Assembly: GCA_025201765.1 (NCBI GenBank)
Contig: MU623396.1
Span: 62,001-126,000 of the forward strand
Reading direction: 5' to 3'
From: Daldinia sp. FL1419
Taxonomy: Eukaryota; Ascomycota; Sordariomycetes; Xylariales; Hypoxylaceae
Length of the DNA: 64,000 nucleotides
Part shown: positions 51,703 through 63,113 of the stretch, one piece after another
How the letters are laid out: the number at the start of each line of letters is the position of its first letter
Numbering within the stretch: the stretch's first letter is position 1
Position numbers and translations under genes: made by a program
Notes under the pieces: generated by a model
Databases searched by the model: none
The model's input: only the letters and a program-made list of their open reading frames with translations
What the model was told of the DNA's origin: nothing

Positions 51703-54188
51703 CTACCTTTGGGCTTGGAAAGGTGCGCTTGTTTTCTCCCACGTCTCGTTGCAAACTCGCCGCATCAATCTCCTCGGTGCTTGGCGGCCAGTCATTAATT
51801 CGAAGGCCTCCATAGCCATTTCACCCACAACTTCTAGCCCATCAATGATTACCCACGAGGTGTCCCCCTCCTCCCGTATCTTACGAATCTGGACTACCAG
51901 CGGCGTTACCAAGGGCTCATATGCCAACTATGTAAAAGTTTAGGTTAGAAAATAAAAAGCCAAACACGAGCAATATAATGGTAACCTACCTCGATCACTA
52001 CCCCACCAGTGGGACTTCTTAACCATTGTGAAGGCATTCTGAAATCTACTGGTGGATTATCATCTGTACCAGACGCGGGGATGCAAGATACTATCATCGT
52101 TGGTTGCTGGTATTGTTCTGGCCATGGATCACTAGCTGAAGCGATAACCCGACAAATCTCCTCTCCCTCATTTTGGCGAGATATCAGCCTCTGCTCTATC
52201 GCATACATATTGAAATGCATCGCAACGTCTTCCGCTTTTATTATTGTTCTATTATGAATGAAAATTAGTCGGCAACCTAATTTGATTAGAGCATAGATAG
52301 CCGCCCTAGCCATTCCGCCCGCTCCTATGACTAGAGCCGTCGTCCGAGATGGTTGCACTGAATTTCGAGGACTGATAGCTCTGCGTAAACATGTCATAAT
52401 AGCGCTCCAATCCGTATTGTCTCCGTAAAACCTATTGGCATATCCGGCTCTATTCCGAGCATTAGCATGATCCAGAATCGACTCAGTATCTCCGCGCAAT
52501 GGCAAAAGCGTATTAACTGCGCCAATCGCGATGGCGTGGGAACTGAGATGATCAAGGCGGGACATAATAGCAACCTTGAAGGGTGCTGTTAATGAAGCAC
52601 CGCCGAAACCGGGTTCGCGTCGAATCCGGTCGACTTCTTCAAGCGAAGTGCAGCGTCTAGCATTAAAAGTATGTGGCATCATATAATGCTCATATGCTGC
52701 GCGATGCATCGAGGGCGACGCCGAATAATAAACATTTAACCCTAAAGTATAGAAATTGAGTGGCTGCAACACCCCTTTTCGGAAAAGGTCCCTTAGAGTA
52801 CCCCGTGTTGTGCTCACGCCAATCATCTGCTCCCGCGAGGACTTCTCGATGGAATCATGCCCGATAGGATTCATGATATTGCCCTGAAAAGGTACCACGA
52901 CGCCAAATACCGAAAAGTCGTAGGCGATTAGGCAAGGCTTGGGGTCCGGTAAGGCATTGATTTTGTCAACGAAAATTTGTCGGAGTTCATCATGTCTATC
53001 TACGGAACAGAACCGAGCCATGCGGACAATCTGACACCCGAATCGCTGAGCAAGCATGTAGCGCTCGACGAATGATTCGTCATTCCACTGCGGAGCCCCA
53101 AACCCCTTCATCACGTAGTTTCCAATGATTTTTGTCCTGCCTCTCATAGAAAGAATGTGAGAAACTAGTCCCGGACTTCTCTGGAGGTCGAGACTGAGGT
53201 ACTCAACGCCAAGTCGAAGTCCTTGAAGCATTAATTCGAGGTCCATAGTATCTCTTTCTTCAAGAGGTCTCTTACGTTCCTCTCGAGGATTTTCTTCGAC
53301 AGAGTAAATGATTGGGAGGTTTAGTTTGCGGCGGATCAAAGCTACCTGAGTTGCAATAATGTCGAGCACGTTGGTTGGCCAAGTATCGATTATTAGCTCA
53401 ACTGCTTCTCCGGGAGCTTCCAATTCAGCCATATCAATATCCATGGTCATTAACGACGAGAGCCGAAGGCAGAAGACGAACGTGTGAGTTCGATACTCCG
53501 GGGGTATTGCTTTCATTGAAAATGGGTTCGCTATCCATGATCGTGTCAAACCTTGGCCAAAGATGTGATCAAGGAAGTTTTTGAAGTCTTGCTTCGCTTC
53601 TACAAGCTTCGCAGTACTTGTGGATGCAGAACGATGGGGACAGTCTTCTGTCACCTGGCCCTCGCCACTGGGGTCAAAAAGATTGAAGTATTCCAAATTA
53701 GAAAAATCACGATGCTTTTGATCAGTTGCAAGTAGATGCTCTGCGTCTGCCACCGAGAGCTTCAGTAACTTGTATAGATCCTCCTTATCGCGATGTATGT
53801 AAATAATGGGATTCGTCTCGATGTAGTCCTTGAGTATTTCCTCAATATCGGACGATAACGTACCCGTACCACATTCTATTACACAATTGGCCTGATTTAG
53901 TTCGAGCATACGAGCAAGTACAATCGCCATCTGCTGATTAAATGTTTCCCGTCCATATTTCTGCAAGAAAACAGCCCTGGTACATCCTGTCGACTGTTCA
54001 AAAAAGTGATCCTCGGTAATGAGCCGACGGCCGAGATATTTGGCAGCAATGAACCCCAATGTCCGTTTTCCGGCGCCGCGACAACCCACAAGGATGACAG
54101 AGGAATCAGTGGGAAAAACCCTGCGTTTTGTCCTAGACGTAGAAATTATGGGTTCATCAAGGATCATATTCGATCCTGTTGTCGCCAT
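51703..54188 (-). CDS. QutR-like repressor (catalytically dead AROM C-terminal homologue)
   Basis: Two exons, 51990-54188 and 51703-51927, with a 62-nt intron, give 807 residues from MATTGSNMILDEP. The order is shikimate-kinase-like (P-loop GCRGAGKRT at ~34-42), type I dehydroquinase-like, then shikimate-dehydrogenase-like (YSASPSMHRAAYEHY, GGASLTAPFKVAIM, GAVNTLLP, GDNTDWSAI, VIGAGGMARAAIYAL, VVIELAYEPLVTPL). This matches QutR/Qa-1S repressors, derived from the last three domains of the AROM protein. In the dehydroquinase part, the position where active enzymes have the Schiff-base Lys reads IVRMARF, so Lys appears replaced by Arg. Known QutR proteins bind the QutA activator and repress quinate genes; the target here is unknown. 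Divergent from a Zn2Cys6 gene 1.1 kb away. Confidence 0.88.
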
Positions 54189-55279
54189 CCTAACAAGAAG
54201 ATACCTAACCCTCCGACACACGACTGAATCGTGCCTGTCGCCGTATATAACTCGAAAAGAGATAGGCTGTGTTGGTAGTGAAAAATTGAGGAGGGCTGCT
54301 TCATATGAGGCTAAAAGCGAGTCTCAATGCCGTTTGATGAAAACAGATAGGATGAGAAGATCTGGGAACATCAGCAATGAAATATTCTACAAGTTTGCAA
54401 GAAATGTGAGAATTTCAATTTATTTGATATGTAAATCGTATGAGAACATCTTGATTCTTGATTGTTTAAAGTAAGGACAAATGGGGGTTGAGTCCATGAG
54501 GTAAGTTTAGTCGTCCGTAAAGTTGCAGGTCGACACGGCAAGGGTATCGGCATTAGGAGCGGAAAGTTAGTCCTGAGCTTCCACCCTAACGAGTCCCTTA
54601 AGACAACCTGCAGGTACCTGGTAATACATAGGTACCTTAGGTAGGTAGGTAGGTACCTAGGTATGTTACCTACACTAGTATCAGGTAGTTAGGTAAGTTA
54701 GGTACTTGAATCATCCTAGCCACACTTCCCACATGGTTAGAGCCACGCTACCTGGTGAAGCCACAACAACCGTTGTTGAGGGTTTGGTTTGGTTTGGTTT
54801 GGGTCCCCATGCCGGAGATAACCCCGCGCCGATGGTGAGCAAAGTGAGTCCCTTACCGCAGATGTTGGTAGTACTAACCTATGTCGTATAGGTAGTTGCT
54901 CAGGTGGTCCAGGCTCAAGTAGGGTGCTTACCCGCTTACCTGTAGAGAGAGGTACCTACCTACCTATCGTGTTCGATCGCAGTACATAATTATTTCACTT
55001 CACAATTACAACAAAAATAAAAGTCTCTGAATATAACGACAATTATTTATTTACTTACTTTCACTCCCATTATTACTCATGATCTATGTTGTCAGCACTC
55101 CCACACTTTTACCTCTTTAATCTATAAAAGCTCTCATGTCATCGCCTTAAAAAAGGGCGCATACTAGTCTCCATCGTACCTTATCGTCTCGAAAAAAAGA
55201 AAAGGAGACCCTCTAAACTCTACGGAGAGGAGGGTAACCTAAAGCTGGTTTGGAACTAGCGGTGTCTACCTCGGGGCAT
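54189..55279. promoter_or_regulatory. Divergent regulatory spacer, QutR-like repressor / Zn2Cys6 regulator
   Basis: 1.09 kb shared by two divergent regulator genes. It contains the densest TAGGTA/TACCTA block in the window (about 54611-54700, and again near 54950-54965). The final ~100 bases before the Zn2Cys6 ATG are purine-rich leader. Binding sites for either protein cannot be assigned by eye. Confidence 0.55.
54611..54702. repeat. TAGGTA/TACCTA repeat block
   Basis: A run of GGTACC, TAGGTAGG and TACCTA words, including TAGGTACCTAGGTA-type palindromes around 54648-54663, between the divergent QutR-like and Zn2Cys6 genes. Confidence 0.8.
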
Positions 55280-56499
55280 ATGGTGGAGGCTATGAGTGAT
55301 GGGGAGAGCGATGACGGCAAGCGAACGTCGAAAAAGCGCAAGGCTAGTCGCGCTTGCGACCGCTGTAACTCTCAACATCAACCATGCGACAACGCCGTCC
55401 CCAAGTGTAGCGTTTGTGTGCGCGCAGGAACCGACTGTACTTATAACAGACCCGTACGTAAAAGAGGTCCTCGTAGTGGATACACCGGTCAGAATGGCGA
55501 GCGTCTGTGGGCCATAGTTCTTCAGGCGCGACCTGAGCTCGAGGACGTCGTGTTGCAAATCCTGCGCGGCGGTACATATGGAAATACTGGCGTTCCTAAC
55601 CTGGACTACTTCAAGAACAACGACAACCAGGCCGAATTGGTTAACAAATTCAACGAGAGTCGGCTCGGGAGATTTTTACAGAATGGAGAATCCCCGGATC
55701 TGTACCTACCCCCTCTGGATCGACGCGTCTCACCCATCATCTCTAAGGTGCGCAATGAGATGGGGTTTGCTCAATCACCAAATCCACATCGACAACCAGA
55801 CATGGCCAGGGAAATACCTGTCCTGTCTAACAGGTCGGTATCATCTATTTCAGGACCCCAACACAACTCGATAAACCCTCATGGAGCTCCTCAAGATCCT
55901 GGCGATATTTATATTCAGAGTGAGAACATTCGAAAAAGGACCTTTCATCCTAATCAAAATCCGATGCATGATTATAATCGAGGCTTTTCCGAGGATAGGC
56001 CGCATGATTATAATTTGGATCGCGCATCATCGGTTTTACCAGCCCAGGATTCTACGCCGTTTGGATCGAATGGCTCTACTGACGACTACGGAGAGAATTC
56101 ACGACATACGAGTGAGCGTTTAGGGCCGGAAAGACAAATGAATGTCAATATGTCGATGGGTCTTTCTCAACATTCGCAATCTATTGAACCTAGCAACCGA
56201 ACCCCTGTCACGCAACAAACCGACGGACTCCACTTAGATGAGACTTCTCGATGGTAATGATGACTGGCTCTTTATATACCTATAATTATTTTAATCTAAC
56301 TTCATATAGGCTCGACTCAACACCGTTTGATACGTTACGAAATCTCGGTTTTGCTCCGGGAGCGAGCATGGCAGAGGATTTCCTGGAGCTGTGCGAAAAC
56401 CCGGACCCTGTCGATCATACGCCAGCCACATCGGCCGACCAGGATGAAGACGAAGAGGCCGTTTGGCGACGACTAGTAATGCGGGGAAGATTCGTATGA
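55280..56499 (+). CDS. Zn2Cys6 (Gal4-type) transcription factor
   Basis: Two exons, 55280-56253 and 56310-56499, with a 56-nt intron, give 387 residues. I take ATG 55280 (MVEAMSDGESDD) as the start, because the frame upstream has no ATG. The binuclear cluster runs from about residue 26 to 54: CDRCNSQHQPCD, then CSVCVRAGTDC, preceded by KKRKASRA and followed by a basic linker PVRKRGPRSGY. The classic Lys/Arg-rich loop between Cys 2 and 3 is replaced by NSQHQP. No fungal-specific middle homology domain is seen; the rest is hydrophilic and disordered, with an acidic C-terminus (SADQDEDEEAVW). Unlike QA-1F/QutA it is short, so it is not an obvious orthologue. Confidence 0.85.
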
Positions 56500-57849
56500 C
56501 AAGGCGTCTGATCCTACGTACCGCAGATAAGATGAAAAGTCAGCCCCAGAATTCGACTAACCGCAATGAGAGCTTTGCGGTGACTCGAATACTAGGTATT
56601 AAACGGTTATAAGCCCTCCTACCTTGTTTATCCAACTCTAGAGGTGGGTGTAATGGCGATGATAACCGCACCCGCCAGGTGGGCGTCATTACTCTGCATA
56701 CTAACACAGCGCTCAGACTCTGAGACATGGTGCCCCCTTCGGGGTGATCGATAAGGGCTTTCGTCTAACACTAAGTCTTTCAACACATAGTTCCCAGTAG
56801 ATGCCCAATGTCTATTGACCTCTCTAAGTCAAGTGGGCCTACCTATACTTTGTACAGATGAAAGATGATAAACGGTGGATTGGTTGTAGAACGGTGATAA
56901 TGATACATCAATTGACAGAGTAGTGGATACCTAAGGGTGGTTCGAATAAGCCCCGGCTCACACCGCTTGTGATTCCATCATCACAGGCAATACATATTAG
57001 TATATACCCCTTTAATAGAGATTATAATACCCATTCAGTCTAATTTGAAAAAAAATAAAAATTTATGATAATCTAAGGACTTGATGGATAACTTCCCCAC
57101 GGGGAGGCCTGCCGAGAGCCCAGTGATTGCGTTGGCGGATCACCATCCGCACTACCGCGACCATACATAATCCCCAAAAGAACCAACATTCAAGTAATCT
57201 CCAACATTTGTTTCTGCGTCCCCAACCAACCGAAAACTATACTGGCTTGATATACATCTAATAAGGCGGGCGGGCCGCGGGATCCTCCAGCCTTTCTGAT
57301 TTATAGGTGGCATGACAGATAATAATACAAGCTTTTAAAAAGAATTATATTATTTCTAAAAACACGAAAAAGCTTATCTCGATCGTTATTAAGAATTATG
57401 GACAGTAACACACTGCGCAAGGACGTCTTGTCTCGGACGTAAAGTAGCCTGCAACGCCCTGACTGAGGTACTCATTTCAATTCGAATATTTTCAGCTGCC
57501 CCTTATTGCGATATAACTCTTGGGCTGAGATACCGAGATGAATTGATACCTACCAAAGGTTACCCAAGTCGCATAGACACTGACACGTGTTTGTTCATAC
57601 AGACGGCTACGGTTGATAGATACCGCCCCTCGGTCTACATGAAACACTTAATTATGTGTAAAACTAAGTCAATGGATTATATAGTAGTTAAGACTATTGA
57701 TGTGGCAACACAAGGCACTATTCAACGCTTACTAACTTGCCTGATATAAATACATTAGAATCAAGCGAATGTTCAATCTTGGAACTGATATACGCTTGTT
57801 CAGTCAAAACCGAAACTCAACCCCTACCTTCTCCCGGGTAGATTTTATT
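56500..57849. other. Spacer between Zn2Cys6 gene and extradiol dioxygenase
   Basis: 1.35 kb between convergent stops. No gene, RNA or strong repeat seen. A GC-rich patch near 57265-57285 stands out in otherwise AT-rich DNA. Confidence 0.45.
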
Positions 57850-59035
57850 TTAGTTCTTAGGTAAGAAATCTCCAGGAACATCGGGGCCTGGTGCCTATCG
57901 ATTAGTACTTTCAAATAGATAATTAGGGGTTGGGATTATGCGCTTACCCCAGACATGTAAGCTGCCAGGGCCAGCCTGTGAGTGGTGTGTGGGTTCAGAG
58001 GCGGTCAGCAAGTCGCCGTCGACGTAATGCTCCATGATGAAGCCGTGGGGGTCGTACCTAGGGAAGTCAGTCAAGGCTACACGACAACAGATAAGAGAAA
58101 TACATGAACGCATACCAATAGTCGAAGATCTGGCTGCCGAGGACGTGTCTTCCAACACCCCAGCAGTTCTTATAACCCTTCTCCCGCAACCAGTCATGGC
58201 CGAGGACTTGAGTGTCGAAGTCGTGTGTCTCGAATGAAGAGTGGTGCACCCTGTAAGGGTTTCCCTCGGCGAAGAAAAAGACGTGATGGTCGACCGGTTC
58301 GTCACCCCTATCTATCCGATAAAATACCGTCCGGTCGACCTTCTCGGCATCGTGGATGAGCTATGTTTATTAGTTCGGAATTCCTAAACGGGACAGGGGA
58401 AGGCGTTCGTACATCACTCGCTATGAAGTTAAAGTGGTCACAGTAGAACTTGTAAGCCTTTGCGAAACTAGTCGTCCTTACGCCGAAGTGGCCGAGCTTG
58501 TGTACCGGGGCGGGCCGCTTCTCGAATCGCTGGAACCTGCCTGCAGGTCTGTTCTTTTCGATAGGCTATATCATCGTTAGTATTAAAAGCAAAGTCTGAT
58601 TTAATGAAACCTCACATAGTTGACGGGCTCGTGTGGCAGAGGGATTTCTAGCATCGGTGATGGCGTTTGGCCGTGTACGAGGTGAAATGGGAAGCCGTCG
58701 ACAGGATCGTAGAAAGTTACGCCCTTGCCGCCGCCAGGAGCATCTGTTAACTCGTATATCTTGGTGGCTTTCGGCAGTATCTCGGACGCAATCTGTAAGT
58801 CTTCTTCTGATTCGACGACGAAAGCGGCGCCTCCAAATTCCGCTTTGTCCGCCTTGATGGCGCAGAGAACCCACGGCTCAGTCCCATAACCCCTCCAGTA
58901 GATTTTGTCATCTGATACTCTCTTCTCCTCGGTGAAGCCGAAGTCCTTTAGAAAAGTAATAGCTTTGTCCATGTCCGTGTACTTGTAATACACGTGTGCT
59001 ATGCGCACGAGCTGTATCTTTCTCGGGGCCGCCAT
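57850..59035 (-). CDS. Extradiol ring-cleavage dioxygenase (VOC superfamily, catechol 2,3-dioxygenase type)
   Basis: Five exons (58616-59035, 58413-58565, 58116-58360, 57948-58057, 57850-57887) with introns of 50-60 nt give 321 residues from MAAPRKIQLVRIAHVYYKYTD. Two VOC modules are visible: the first (IAHVYYKYTDMDKAITFLKD) without metal, the second with the Fe ligands H166 (KLGHFGVRT), H230 or H231 (RVHHSSFE) and E282 (FIMEHYVDGD). This is the 2-His-1-Glu facial triad of extradiol dioxygenases. It should open catecholic rings next to the two hydroxyls; the substrate is unknown. The gene is convergent with a Zn2Cys6 regulator that itself faces a QutR-like repressor, which fits an aromatic-catabolism setting. 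Confidence 0.9.
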
Positions 59036-60444
59036 TCTGGGTAACTGTTTTTTTATCTCTTCCCGCCTTTCTTGGTTTTGTTTTACTGTACCGTTGAATG
59101 GATTGTTGTCAGAGTTGATAGCTCATTCCAAGATGGGATCTGTACAAGTGAAGCTACGAGGGAATATCTTAACATTCACGACGGCTAAGCACATGATTAT
59201 ATACGACACATTTGCTTGAAACGGTTAAAGTCGGGGAGGAGGGTGGAGGAGTCCGCCTACGGACATAGCGGCGGATCAATGTCCCTACATGTGGTCTACC
59301 TTAAGCTCTGGTGTTGGATGTCTACCTACCTATAGACTAGGCATTAGGGGCACAATTTGGCTTTCCGTCGTCCCAAGCGATAGTCTAGACATTGTAGGAC
59401 TATGTGATAGGTTACCTACCTATACCCAACCAGGACTCAACCCCACAGCCGCGGCCCCGCATGAACATTGGCTGTTTCTGCCATGGATCACGTTCGGCAG
59501 TTATAAGTCGCTGTTTAGCTGTGGGGCAATCTCACTTGAAAAGATCCCGAGCTTTGAGACATAATTTATGTAGCTGTAGAAGGTCTAGTGTACGAGATCC
59601 GAACTACTTAATCCCCGCTCGACTGAGACGCAGGGGGTTCGTTATAGGGGGTTATTCTGCGTAATTTCGACGCCAAGTACGCTACTAGCCCACACCGTCC
59701 GTTTGTTGTAGGAACGCGCGCGGAGAGGTATGGATGGAACCAGGGGTTTTTCACAATGATACATGTTTCGTAGGCCAATTCTGCTTATTGTAGATTAGAA
59801 ATAGACGGACAAGACAATATAATGCTCATGTAATGCTCCGAGCGGTGCGTTCGGGCTGTCAAGGCTGACGTCAACGATGTGACGCTACAAGTCGTTTTTA
59901 ATATCCGTTGTGAAAGTTGGGGACTTGGAGATGTGGAAACGAATAGATGTGAAGAATTGGAGAAGAAGTGTTTTCAGCTGCCAAGTTGGAAAATGACGTC
60001 GCTGGCGGACCGGTCGATATGCCCCTCCGAAAGCTCTCCGATCGAAGCTTAGCAGGAGATCTCTAATGCGCGGGGAGCGGGATCTTTTGTGCGACGGGGG
60101 ACGATGAAGAATCGTAGATAAAAAGCTTAAAACAATTTACTACCTACCTAGGTATGTATAAGGTACCTAAGTAGACAGAAATCGGGAGTAATTCTACGTC
60201 CGCGTGCCAAGAAGGTACTAAAGACCGAGATTTCTTATTCAAATCTAATCTAATCTTATCGCTTTCGCCCGCGACGGGAAAGTTGCAAGACCGTCATACC
60301 GTTATACGTCATACTTGCTTGTCACTTCCTCGCATTAGTTTTCCAATAGTCCACAACAGTTTTATGCCATTATCCGGTCCCAAATTCCCAACTGATCTCC
60401 GAAACTCGTACCCGACAGGATAATCATTTTGAAATATCCCGAAC
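59036..60444. other. Divergent spacer, dioxygenase / MDP-1 phosphatase
   Basis: 1.4 kb with promoters for two divergent genes. TACCTA/TAGGTA motifs occur near 59320, 59410 and 60140-60170. Small plus-strand frames (59289-59664) are unsupported. Confidence 0.5.
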
Positions 60445-61116
60445 ATGCCGAAGAAGCTTGCCAAACAACCGACCTTACCTACAGGCACCACGCCTACTAC
60501 CCTACCATCTATCCTCACCGACGGTCAACCCTTACCGCGTGCCATCGTCTTCGACCTCGACTATACCCTATGGCCCTTCTGGGTAGACACTCACGTCTAC
60601 CCACCGCTGAGGCCTAACGTCACGCATAGCGCTTGCACGGACAAGATTGGAGAGACTTTCGCTTTCTACGACGATGTTCCCTCCATCTTGCACGGTTTAG
60701 CTCGCTCGGGCATCAAGCTCGGTGTCGCGAGCCGAACACACGCTCCGGACTTGGGCCGGGAGATGCTCAAACTACTTCACATACCGCCGGCGAGTACCTT
60801 ATTAGACGAAAGCGGCGCGGACGGAGGGTCCGGGAGTAGCAACAGTAAGAAGGACAAGGTGAGGAAGGCGATCGAGTTCTTCGATGCGGGGCTGGAGATC
60901 TACCCTAGCAGTAAGATACAACATTTCAAAGCGCTGAATAAGAGGACGGGCATACCATACACTGAGATGCTATTTTTCGACGACGAAAGTCGCAATAGAG
61001 ATACCGAGTCCCTGGGCGTTACTATGTGGTTGGTTAGAGATGGTGTTACGTGGAATGAGATCGTAGAAGGGATTAAAGAATGGAGGAGACGAAAAGGCGT
61101 TCAGTCGTCACCATGA
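60445..61116 (+). CDS. Magnesium-dependent phosphatase 1 (MDP-1), HAD superfamily
   Basis: A single exon of 223 residues from ATG 60445 (MPKKLAKQPTLP). HAD motif I is AIVFDLDYTLWPFWVDTH with nucleophile D37 and acid D39; motif II is LGVASRTHAP; the phosphate-binding Lys lies in the KIQHFKALNKRTG segment, and motif III is MLFFDDESRNRD. These, and the DYTLWPFW word, are specific to MDP-1, a protein-tyrosine/sugar phosphatase involved in clearing glycated or damaged phosphometabolites. Length is slightly above the animal enzyme because of a Gly/Ser-rich loop (ESGADGGSGSSNSKK). Substrate not deducible. Confidence 0.93.
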   Translation: MPKKLAKQPTLPTGTTPTTLPSILTDGQPLPRAIVFDLDYTLWPFWVDTHVYPPLRPNVTHSACTDKIGETFAFYDDVPSILHGLARSGIKLGVASRTHAPDLGREMLKLLHIPPASTLLDESGADGGSGSSNSKKDKVRKAIEFFDAGLEIYPSSKIQHFKALNKRTGIPYTEMLFFDDESRNRDTESLGVTMWLVRDGVTWNEIVEGIKEWRRRKGVQSSP

Positions 61117-61593
61117 GTTGACGCTTTACTTAAACGTTAGAATCATCGATCACTAGAAAGTCACGTTATATAGATCACCTAGGTAGCCTAAACGCGTAGA
61201 ACGTTCTTGGGGTTATATAGCACGGATAGAAGGCTGGCACTGTCCGACGTTTGGAGTTCAAGACAATTATATTCCTTACTATGAAGAAGTACACGTACAT
61301 CTCATGCGTGGCTCCCCTATAGTAGAAGTAAAAGCAAAAGCGCCCCTATTCCCGTAATTACCAAGGTATGCGCCAACAACCTTACACAATGAGACAATGC
61401 AGTTCTAAGAGCAATAATCAAGCATTCCAGAACCCTGTGCAACGTATAAGTATACTAAAGTCTAATATCTTCACAACCCCTTGCCCAATCTCCGCGATAG
61501 GAATTATGAATAAGACGGAGGTCCGGGTTCGAGGTAGTTGGCGAATGTATGAGTTGTCCGTATTACATAAATTCATAATCATGTCGTTCTATT
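61117..61593. other. Convergent spacer, MDP-1 / Sec14-like
   Basis: 477 bp of 3' UTR sequence, no gene seen; a small plus-strand frame (61368-61652) overlaps the Sec14-like coding end and is a shadow. Confidence 0.45.
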
Positions 61594-63113
61594 CTATTTT
61601 CCCTCGGAAATCGACAATGCTGCAATACTCGCCGTCGGGACATCGCCGTTAATAATGGGTTTCTCGCTAGGCGTTACGAGCGATTCCTCGGCTTCTGTCA
61701 CGTCACCGGTCTGGGACTCTGCGGCGGACACTAGGGTATCTTCAGCCGATTTGGGTGGGTAAGCTCTCGTGATGGTGCAGACGCGCTCTCTTCGGTCGGT
61801 GCCGTTCTTAGTGCCTACTGCGATACATTCAAGTTTCTTGCCGTCTTCAATTGGTCGCCAGTACACGGGACCCTGAGGGAGAGAAGTATAGCCGTTCTCG
61901 AACTGGCATATTCGCTTGACTTCGTCATCCCAAGCGGGCTCATCGAAGAAGTCCCATTCGAGTTCACCGCCGTAAGCCTTTGGGATGTTCTTTACGTCCA
62001 TAAAAGTTGTGAGGACAGGTAGAACATCTTGATCCGGGAGAATGAAGATCTTGGACACAGTTACGGGATCGAACCAGCGTTTTATCCAGCCCCATACCGT
62101 CGAGAAAAACATGGGTGCGCCAATGATGAAAATGCCTGGGTATCTTAGTTAGTACATCCCCAGCATTCCCATATAACATGATGGAATTCATAAACATACG
62201 GTCTAGAGTTTCGGGATAATGAGCAGTAGCCAACTGGCTAGCGGCCTGCATGTGACCCTTCAAGTTCCAGAACATGCGTAGACTAACATGAGAAATATCG
62301 ACAATATTGGTGCTGAGAGTGATAGGAGTAGAGGGATGTGGACGATCGGTACACTCGGACGAGAGAGGTTGAATAAATCTCGTCAGATGCTCGTACAGCG
62401 CAAATAATTGTAACAGTTTAGGCTGTGTCTTGCCGTCCGTCTTGGCTCTGCTATACGTAGTCTCGGTAGACTTTTCATATTTGGAAACAGCGTGAGAGTC
62501 GAGATGTCGGATTTGGAATACGTAAATCGGAATGCCTCTATATAAATTGTTAGTCCATTCTGATTCGAGTCTGTTGCTGGTTGGGAGGAAGCATTGCGTA
62601 CCGCTTATCGCGTCGACCGGTAAATCGAGGGTACTATTCTCATGGATCAGTTTATTAATGCTGTTTACAGTTGTATAGAGTTTACAGGGATCTTGGAATA
62701 TGACGTACGAGCTTCCTAGTCGTCTCAAACGCATCGATATCGATCGTGTCGTATAGGACCTCTACTTGATTTGCGTTGCGGAACTTTTCTGTTTCGCTGA
62801 ACTGAACATACGCATCTTCTGGGACGAACTTGCGTGCTCGAAGAAATCGACTAGATTTGCGATTATATTAGCACACTGTGTTTACTATATCAAGCACAAT
62901 CTTTTCCACTTATACGAACAGAATGGTAGGATCGTCGTGAGAAGGCGGATTCCCCGGTTTATAAAGGCCCTTCTCTTCTAAAAGTCTTTTGAATTCTACC
63001 AAAGCCTGCTCTTCGTGCTCAGTGAGATGACCGAGATGTCCTTGAGGGTAGCCATGCTCAACCGCCCCAGACGAGGGAACTCGGTGCATGGAAGAGCCGC
63101 TGTGTTTCGTCAT
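61594..63113 (-). CDS. Sec14-like CRAL-TRIO phosphatidylinositol/phosphatidylcholine transfer protein
   Basis: Five exons (62920-63113, 62709-62850, 62602-62633, 62200-62537, 61594-62135) with introns of 69, 75, 64 and 64 nt give 415 residues; the short 32-nt third exon is needed to keep the frame. The N-terminal CRAL-TRIO helical domain shows FKRLLEEKGLY, DDPTILRFLRARKF and DAYVQFSETEKFR. The lipid-binding fold shows YPRFTGRRDKRGIPIYV, LYEHLTRFIQPL, NIVDISHVSLRMFWNLKGHM, HYPETLDRIFIIGAPMFFSTVW and IPKAYGGELEWDF. The C-terminal tail is acidic and disordered. Such proteins exchange PtdIns and PtdCho and support Golgi traffic. Start at ATG 63113 (MTKHSGSSMHRVP). Confidence 0.94.
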
